Below are positions 58,551 through 64,000 of a stretch of DNA of 64,000 bases, one piece after another. Location of the stretch: contig JBKBRC010000009.1 of assembly GCA_046292345.1 (NCBI GenBank), positions 14,832 through 78,831 of the forward strand. The letters are read 5' to 3'. This stretch comes from JBKBRC01 sp046292345. Lineage in GTDB: Bacteria; Bacteroidota; Rhodothermia; Rhodothermales; Rubricoccaceae. Within the stretch, counting starts at the first letter, position 1, and each line of letters opens with the position of its first letter. The notes under the pieces were generated by a model. That model saw only the letters and a list, made by a program, of their open reading frames with translations, searched no databases and had not been told where the DNA came from. The translations under genes were made by a program, and so were the position numbers.

Positions 58551-60857
58551 CTACCCCTCGACCTCCCGCGCCCAGAGCGTCTCGACGACGTGCTCGATGC
58601 CGCGTGCGAGGTGGCGCCGGAATGTGCTGAAGGGCACGCCGATGCGCTCGGCGGCAATCGTCTGCGAGGGCGCCGGGCGGAGGTAGGTCAGGCGGAGCGC
58701 GCGCGCGAAGGGCTCGTCGCGCGGCGTCTCGGCCAGCGCCTCGACGGTGCCAGCGATCAGCGCCCGGAGCGCCTCGGCGCGCTCGGCTTCGTCGGCGTCG
58801 GGCCCGCAGCAGGCGCGGACGAGCCGGGCCTGCAGGAGGGGGTTGCCGAGCAGGCGGCGGGGGCGTGCGTACGCCTTGAGCGCGTCGCGGACGGCCTCGG
58901 CGAAGGCCTGCTCGTCGAGCACGACGAGTGGCGTGGGCGCATCGGCGGTCTCCGGCTCGACCGGGAGGCCGGGCTCGCGCCCGGCCAGGCGGGCCAGCCA
59001 CGTCTCGGGCGGCACGGCGCGCCAGTCGTGCCCGAAGACGGCGAACGTGCGCCCATCCGTCGCGAAGTCTGCCTCCGGCAGGCGCCGCAGCCCGGCGAAG
59101 GCGAAGATCTGCGCCCAGGCTTCCGGGTCGGCGCAGGGCAGAAAGGAGAAGGCCAGGCCGGGCGTGGTGAGGTAATACCAGACAGTGTGGGCAAACACGA
59201 GCCCCTGTACGGGCGAGACGCTCTGGTAGCGCTCGCCGTCCATCCAGAACCGGAACAGCGCGGCGCGCTCGCCCTCGCGGAGCGCGGCCGTGCGCAGCGT
59301 GGCGAAGGCGCCGCGCACGGCGGGGTCGGCCGCACGCGCCTCGCGCGGGATCTGCTCGAGGGCAAGCGTGAGCAGGAAGCCGGCCGGCCGGCCCTCGGCG
59401 TCGCGGAACACCTCGACGCCCCCGGGCTGCGCGGCCAGCCAGTGCGCGGCCCACTGCGCCGCCTCCGGGCCTTCGTGCCGCTCCACGATGGCGCAGAGCG
59501 TCTCGGCCTCGCCCTCGCGCAGCGGGCCGCCGTCACGCACCGGGCGGCGGCTCCAGTGCTGCCGCAGCTGGGCGATGAGCGGTCCGGCCACCGGATGGTC
59601 GCGGTAGAGGAACGCGTAGTCCGCGAGCACGCCCTGCTGCGTCTCGGGACTGGACGCGCGCTGCAGGCGCGTCACGTAGTAGCGCCGCGCGCGCGCGTGG
59701 AGCGTCTCGTAGCGATCGGGGTCGCGCCAGCGAAGGTCGGCCACGAGCACGTCGCGCACGAGCGCGTGGGGGAGCAGGCCCTCCGGTGACTCGCGCACGA
59801 ACGTGCGGCTGCGCAGCCACGCGAACGCCTCGCGCGCCCGCTGCTCGGACGCCTCGGCGTCGGGCGAGCCCGCGCCTCGCGTTCCGGACGGCGCGGCACC
59901 GGACGGCGCGGCACCGGACGGCGCGGCACCGGACGGCGCGGCACCGGACGGCGCGGCACCGGACGACGCGGCACCGGACGACGCGGCACCGGACGACTCC
60001 GCGCCGGTCACAAGCGCGGCCAGGAGAGGCTCGGTCGTGACGCGGACGAGCGCGCAGGCCTCGAGCGCACGCCGCAGAAGCGGGTCGTGCACGTCGGAGA
60101 CGAAGCGGCGCAGGAGCGTGCCGACCACGTCTGGCCCGAGGCCGCTGCCACTCTCGGGCGGCGGCGCGTGCTCGGCTTCGGCGACGAGTGCGAGCGCGAG
60201 AGGATGGCCGTGCGTGAGCGCGAACGCGTCGGCGTGCCGCTCCTCGGGTACGCCGAGCGCGCGCAGCAGCGCCTCGCCCTCGGCCGGGCTGAGGTTGCCG
60301 AGCGGGAGCAGGCGCGCGAGCGACTTCCAGCCGCTGTCGGTCCGCCACGGGGTCGAGGGAGGCTCGCGGCCGGCGATGACGACGAGCACGTCGTCCGGAA
60401 GGCCGGGCAGGAGCGTGCCGCGGAGCCACGCGTCGAGATCGGCGACGGCCTCGTACGTGTCAATCAGGAGCACGCGGCGGCCGGGCGCGCGGTCTGGGAC
60501 GGCGAGCGGGGCTCCGGCCGGTGGTACCGGGCCGTGTGGGGTTTCGCCGAGCGCGTCGAGCGCGGCCGGGTCCAGGCCGAGCGGCCCGGTATAGGCGGCG
60601 AGCGCGCGCAGCAGGCCACGCGGCGTAGGCGGCAGCGCCTGCGCGTCGAGCAGGCACGCCGGCACGCCGGCGGCCTCGGCGCGGAAGGCGTACTCCTCGA
60701 GGAGGGTGGATTTGCCGATGCCGCCGGGGCCGTACACGTAGAGCACGGCGAACGGAAGGTCGCCCGGCGCGAGCGCCGCGTCGAAGCAGGCCAGCTCGGC
60801 CGTGCGCCCGGCGAAGCGGTCGTGGCGAAGGCGGCGGAGGCGGTCGCTGAGCGGCAT
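58551..60857 (-). CDS. STAND-type ATPase with C-terminal helix-turn-helix
   Basis: 768 residues. Walker A GPGGIGKST at 43-51, Walker B VLLIDTYE near 150, then a winged-helix/helical region typical of STAND NTPases. Near residues 265-310 there is a SGAAP repeat made by eight 15-bp units. The C-terminus (about 725-768, TIAAERIGVPFSTFRRHLARG) is a helix-turn-helix. The layout fits a MalT-like regulator more than a defence STAND protein; the ligand and targets are unknown. It lies upstream of the ferritin-like pair on the same strand, separated from it by about 200 bases. Confidence 0.72.
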   Translation of the reverse strand: MPLSDRLRRLRHDRFAGRTAELACFDAALAPGDLPFAVLYVYGPGGIGKSTLLEEYAFRAEAAGVPACLLDAQALPPTPRGLLRALAAYTGPLGLDPAALDALGETPHGPVPPAGAPLAVPDRAPGRRVLLIDTYEAVADLDAWLRGTLLPGLPDDVLVVIAGREPPSTPWRTDSGWKSLARLLPLGNLSPAEGEALLRALGVPEERHADAFALTHGHPLALALVAEAEHAPPPESGSGLGPDVVGTLLRRFVSDVHDPLLRRALEACALVRVTTEPLLAALVTGAESSGAASSGAASSGAAPSGAAPSGAAPSGAAPSGAAPSGTRGAGSPDAEASEQRAREAFAWLRSRTFVRESPEGLLPHALVRDVLVADLRWRDPDRYETLHARARRYYVTRLQRASSPETQQGVLADYAFLYRDHPVAGPLIAQLRQHWSRRPVRDGGPLREGEAETLCAIVERHEGPEAAQWAAHWLAAQPGGVEVFRDAEGRPAGFLLTLALEQIPREARAADPAVRGAFATLRTAALREGERAALFRFWMDGERYQSVSPVQGLVFAHTVWYYLTTPGLAFSFLPCADPEAWAQIFAFAGLRRLPEADFATDGRTFAVFGHDWRAVPPETWLARLAGREPGLPVEPETADAPTPLVVLDEQAFAEAVRDALKAYARPRRLLGNPLLQARLVRACCGPDADEAERAEALRALIAGTVEALAETPRDEPFARALRLTYLRPAPSQTIAAERIGVPFSTFRRHLARGIEHVVETLWAREVEG
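59883..60000 (-). repeat. About eight tandem 15-bp repeats inside the STAND gene
   Basis: Unit GGCACCGGACGGCGC (+ strand) repeated with single-base variants from 59883 to 60000, encoding SGAAP/SGAAS. This is the one internal example of the tandem duplications that otherwise lie at gene ends. Confidence 0.95.
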
Positions 60858-60938
60858 AGGGCGGAACGTACCGTGAGCGGGGGCCGTGAGAGCGGAATGG
60901 GACGGAGGCGTATCGTGGGCGCAGGCTCGGGCGTCCGC

Positions 60939-62732
60939 TCAGGCGCCCGCGGACCCGTCTCCGAGGCGGAGGTCTTCGGCGCGCAGCTGCAGCGTGGCGC
61001 GACCGTTCCAGACGTTCTCGTCCACCTGGAACGCCATCTCGAGCGGTACGCCGCGGCGCACGCTGGCCAGCATGGTCTCGTAGCGCCCGGCAAGGCCGAA
61101 ACCGATCACGGGGAACGTCGGCCCGCCGTCGGCCTGCGCCACGCGGAAGCGCAGGTGCTGCCGCGTGGCGCCGACGCACGAGGGTTGCCCGACCACGCGC
61201 AGGCCGCGGCCCCAGAAGACGGGCCGCAGGTTGTCCGGGCCGTGAGGCCCGAACTGGCTCAGCACCCGCCAGAAGCGCGGCGTGATGTCGGACAGGTGGA
61301 GCTCGGCGTCGAGTTCGATCTCGGGCACGAGCGGCACGGGCGCGTCCACGGCCACGGCGTCCTGAAGGCGGGCGCGCAGCTCGGGCACGCGGTCTACGGG
61401 GAGCGCGAGGCCGGCCGCGAAGGCGTGCCCGCCGAAGCGGTCGAGCAGGTCGGCGCAGCGCGCGAGCGCGTCGTACACGCTGAGGCCCTTCACCGAGCGC
61501 GCCGAGCCGCGCGCGACGCCGTCCTCGCCCGAGGTGAGCAGGACCGTCGGGCGGTGGAAGCGCTCGGCGACGCGGCTGGCCGTGATGCCGATCACGCCCG
61601 GGTGCCAGCCGGGCTTGTGGATCACGAGCGCGACCGGGTCGTCGGCCATGAACTGCTCGGCCAGGGCCACGGCCTCGTCGCGCGTCTGATGGTCGAGGGT
61701 GCGGCGCTGCTCGTTGAGGGCCTCGAGCTGCGCTACGAGGCGTGCCGCGTCATGCTCGTCGGTGGCGGCGAGGAGTTTGGCGGCGAGCGAGGCGTCGCCG
61801 AGGCGCCCGGCGGCATTGATGCGCGGGCCGATCTGGAACACGATGCGCGAGGCCGTGCACGTGGCCAGGTCTACGCCCGCCTGGCGGGCGAGCGCCACGA
61901 GTCCCACGCGTGGCTGTCCGGACAGGCGCGCGAGGCCCTCGCGCATGAGAATCCGGTTCTCGCCCACCATCGGCACGATGTCCGATGCGGTCGAGACGGC
62001 CACGAGATCGAGGTACGGCCAGGCCTCCTCGGGCGGGCGCCCGAGGCGCGCGAGCACGGCCTGCAGGAGCTTGAAGCCCACGCCGCAGCCCGAGAGGCCA
62101 TCGAAGGGGTAGGCGCAGTCGGGGCGCTTGGGGTCGAGCACGGCAACGGCCTCGGGGAGCGTCTCGCCGGCCGTGTGGTGGTCGCACACGACGAGGTCGA
62201 GTCCGAGCGCGCGCGCGTAGGCGGCCTCCTCGACGGCCGTGATGCCGCAGTCGATGGCCACGACGAGCGTGGCGCCACGCGCCCTGGCCTCGTCGAGGCC
62301 GGCGCGGCTGAGGCCGTAGCCGTGCACGAAACGGTTCGGGATGAAGAACGACGCCGGCACGCCGAGGTGCTGCAGGAACGTCGTCAGCATGGCCGTAGAC
62401 GTGGTGCCATCCACGTCGTAATCGCCGTAGACCATTACGTGCTCGCGCGCGTGCACGGCGCGCACGAGGCGCTCGGCGGCGGCGTCCATGTCCTGCATCA
62501 GGAACGGGTCGTGGAGGCCGTCGAGCGCGGCGCGGAAGAACGCGCGCGCGTCGTCGTACGAGCATACGCCGCGCACGGCGAGCGCGCGCGCGAGCGGCAG
62601 GGGGAGGTCGTTGAGCGCGCCGGCGAGGGCGTGAATGTCAGCGCCCTCGGGCAGAGCGCGCAGCGCCCACCGGTAGGCGGGCAGGGGCGGTACCGGCTCG
62701 GGCGGCACCGCGGAGGGGGTGTCAGAGGGCAT
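60939..62732 (-). CDS. recJ: Single-stranded-DNA exonuclease RecJ
   Basis: 597 residues. DHH-family nuclease: VMVYGDYDVDGTTSTAML with metal Asp residues, DLVVCDHHTAGE (the DHH motif), NAAGRLGDASLA, and the DHHA1 region FGGHAFAAGLALP, plus the OB-like C-terminal domain. It degrades 5' single strands in recombination and mismatch repair. The start at 62732 gives the normal N-terminal length. It follows pgeF by about 100 bases. Confidence 0.93.
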   Translation of the reverse strand: MPSDTPSAVPPEPVPPLPAYRWALRALPEGADIHALAGALNDLPLPLARALAVRGVCSYDDARAFFRAALDGLHDPFLMQDMDAAAERLVRAVHAREHVMVYGDYDVDGTTSTAMLTTFLQHLGVPASFFIPNRFVHGYGLSRAGLDEARARGATLVVAIDCGITAVEEAAYARALGLDLVVCDHHTAGETLPEAVAVLDPKRPDCAYPFDGLSGCGVGFKLLQAVLARLGRPPEEAWPYLDLVAVSTASDIVPMVGENRILMREGLARLSGQPRVGLVALARQAGVDLATCTASRIVFQIGPRINAAGRLGDASLAAKLLAATDEHDAARLVAQLEALNEQRRTLDHQTRDEAVALAEQFMADDPVALVIHKPGWHPGVIGITASRVAERFHRPTVLLTSGEDGVARGSARSVKGLSVYDALARCADLLDRFGGHAFAAGLALPVDRVPELRARLQDAVAVDAPVPLVPEIELDAELHLSDITPRFWRVLSQFGPHGPDNLRPVFWGRGLRVVGQPSCVGATRQHLRFRVAQADGGPTFPVIGFGLAGRYETMLASVRRGVPLEMAFQVDENVWNGRATLQLRAEDLRLGDGSAGA

Positions 62733-62830
62733 GAGGTGGGGCGCCGGTGGGAGCCGCGCGCCCGTCAGTACAACCGTGCCGAATATACGCGGGCGGATGG
62801 GGCCACCCCGGACGGGTATGTGCTCTGGTG

Positions 62831-63529
62831 TCAGGCCTGCGCGCGTCGCCCGATGAAGCCGATCATGCGCCCCGTCTGGCCGTTCTCGGCGCGGTAGGAG
62901 TAGAAGCGGCCGGTCTCGCGCGCTGTGCACGCCATGCTTTGCTCGAGGTGTCCCTCGGGCACGCCGGCGGCGCGCAAGCGCGCGTGCAGGAACGCACGCA
63001 GGTCCACGTGCGGCCGCGGCCACTCGGGTTGCCGGAGAACGGCCTCGGCGGGGAACTGGCTCGCCACCTCCTCGCCCACCTCGAAGGCCTCGGCCGAGAT
63101 GCACGGCGCGAGGTAGGCGAGCAGGCGCTCCGGGCGCGCGCCGTGGGCGGTCATCGCGCCGAGCGTGGCCTCGAGCACGCCCGCGACGGCGCCGCGCCAG
63201 CCCGCATGGCACGCCCCGACGACGCCCGCCTCGGGGTCGGCCAGGAGCACGAGCGCGCAGTCGGCGGAGACGGTCGTCAGGAGCACGCCGGCGCGGGTGG
63301 TCACGAGGCCGTCGTGCGCGGGCACGTGCCCTCCGGCCGTCACCACGGCCACGTCGGCGCCGTGCACCTGGCCCGCCGAGGCCGTCTCGCCGAAGCTCTC
63401 GTGCGCGGCCAGGCGCGCGCGCGCGGCCTCGAGCGGCTCCTGCTGCGGCGCGAAGGCACGCGTGGTGAAGCCGGCCACGAGGCCCGGCACGGCGTTCAGG
63501 AGGGCGGGTCGGAGGATCTTCTCGGCCAC
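62831..63529 (-). CDS. pgeF: Peptidoglycan editing factor PgeF (YfiH family)
   Basis: 232 residues; GTG at 63529, nine bases past the aroE stop, gives the family-normal N-terminus. Contains FTTRAFAPQQ, QVHGADVAVVTAGG, SADCALVLLADP with the catalytic Cys, GACHAGWRGAVAGVLEAT and APCISAEAFEVGEEV: the Cys/His zinc site of multicopper-like polyphenol oxidase YfiH, now known to hydrolyse wrongly incorporated L-Ser from muropeptides or act on purine nucleosides. The frame runs further upstream but overlaps aroE. Confidence 0.9.
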   Translation of the reverse strand: MAEKILRPALLNAVPGLVAGFTTRAFAPQQEPLEAARARLAAHESFGETASAGQVHGADVAVVTAGGHVPAHDGLVTTRAGVLLTTVSADCALVLLADPEAGVVGACHAGWRGAVAGVLEATLGAMTAHGARPERLLAYLAPCISAEAFEVGEEVASQFPAEAVLRQPEWPRPHVDLRAFLHARLRAAGVPEGHLEQSMACTARETGRFYSYRAENGQTGRMIGFIGRRAQA

Positions 63530-63537
63530 GGGTGGTA

Positions 63538-64000
63538 TCAGCGGGAGCGGGGCCGGGCATCGTCGCCGAGCGCGGCGAGCGCGGCCTCGCGCGCCGGGCC
63601 GAGCGGCATCGGCCGGCCGGTCCAGAGGCGGTAGGCCGCCGCGGCCTGCCCGAGCAGCATTGGCAGGCCGTCGATCGTCGTGGCCCCCCGCGCGGCAGCC
63701 TCGCGCAGCAGGCGTGTCCGGCGCGGGCGGTAGACGAGGTCGTAGACGACCTGCCCGGGGCGGAACGCGCGGGCATCCGGCCAGGGCGTGGCGTCGTCGT
63801 GCGGCCACATGCCCGCCGGCGTTGCATTGACGACGAGCGCGGCCTCGGCCACGGGCGCCTCGGCGAGCGCGCAGGCGCGCAGCACGCCCGGCCCCGGAGC
63901 GAGCGCACCGACGAGCGCCTCGGCCTGGGCTACGCGCCGCGCCGCCACGACGACCGCCGCGGGCCCGAGCCCGAGCGCGGCGTAGGCCACGGCGCGCGCC
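63538..64000 (-). CDS. aroE: Shikimate dehydrogenase, 5' part outside the window
   Basis: The C-terminal ~154 residues. The frame is open to the window edge, where GARAVAYAALGLGP continues the NADP-binding glycine motif. VVNATPAGMWP, VVYDLVYRPRRTRLLREA and DGLPMLLGQAAAAYRLWTG are AroE-diagnostic. The enzyme reduces 3-dehydroshikimate in aromatic amino acid synthesis. An ATG at 63990 is internal, not the true start. Confidence 0.9.
   Translation of the reverse strand, partial: ARAVAYAALGLGPAAVVVAARRVAQAEALVGALAPGPGVLRACALAEAPVAEAALVVNATPAGMWPHDDATPWPDARAFRPGQVVYDLVYRPRRTRLLREAAARGATTIDGLPMLLGQAAAAYRLWTGRPMPLGPAREAALAALGDDARPRSR

Noticed and set aside
58551..60857. STAND protein as an antiphage defence gene
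   Set aside because: The C-terminus is a helix-turn-helix, there is no nuclease or membrane effector, and neighbours are housekeeping genes.

Overview
The window is chromosomal DNA from a very GC-rich member of the Bacteroidota/Rhodothermota side of the tree. Supporting features are a PorX-type regulator of type IX secretion, HmuY/HmuR haem acquisition proteins, several carboxypeptidase-regulatory-domain TonB receptors, a 16S gene of that general type, and start codons that lack Shine-Dalgarno leaders. The genus cannot be fixed by eye; a Rhodothermales-like lineage is my inference. The sequence is a draft assembly: there are two 100-N gaps (13954-14053 and 56068-56167), and each is flanked by the same sequence on both sides, so they are unmerged contig overlaps and not biology.

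Layout. Positions 1-18540 form an iron/haem and metal-handling locus: an outer-membrane barrel (partial), a lipoprotein, a DsbA-like protein, a CobW-family GTPase, an ABC-2 exporter with two DUF3526-type permeases, a lipoprotein-type superoxide dismutase, a TonB receptor, the haem ABC importer hmuTUV, hmuS, then on the other strand hmuY-hmuR. Positions 18680-24710 hold a LytTR regulator, a thioesterase and a class I ribonucleotide reductase (nrdB-nrdA) preceded by a clear cobalamin riboswitch. Its NrdB has leucine where the radical tyrosine normally sits. Positions 24900-37900 are mixed: a TonB-receptor fragment, lipoprotein, large TonB-dependent barrel, PIG-L deacetylase, typA, unknown protein, DnaJ/CbpA, biotin carboxylase, PhzF, PyrR and a PASTA protein.

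Positions 38185-43760 are a complete rRNA operon (promoters, 16S, tRNA-Ile, tRNA-Ala, 23S, 5S, terminator). The 16S 3' end reads GGATTACCTCTACC instead of the usual GGATCACCTCCTT, so the anti-Shine-Dalgarno core is altered, which agrees with the pyrimidine-rich leaders of the genes here. Positions 43839-64000 hold a thioredoxin-reductase-like protein, another TonB receptor with a triple 16-bp repeat upstream, aconitase, tRNA-Ala(CGC), a membrane protein, a CadC-like regulator, porX, a subtilisin-like protease, a DUF2945 protein, two ferritin-like proteins, a STAND ATPase, recJ, pgeF and a partial aroE.

The least ordinary pattern is scale-independent: at least fifteen short (10-21 bp) tandem duplications lie at or within a few tens of bases of start or stop codons, often copying the start or stop codon itself, while gene interiors are almost free of them. 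Together with the cobalamin-controlled, tyrosine-less RNR and the altered anti-SD, this is the best candidate for something undescribed here.
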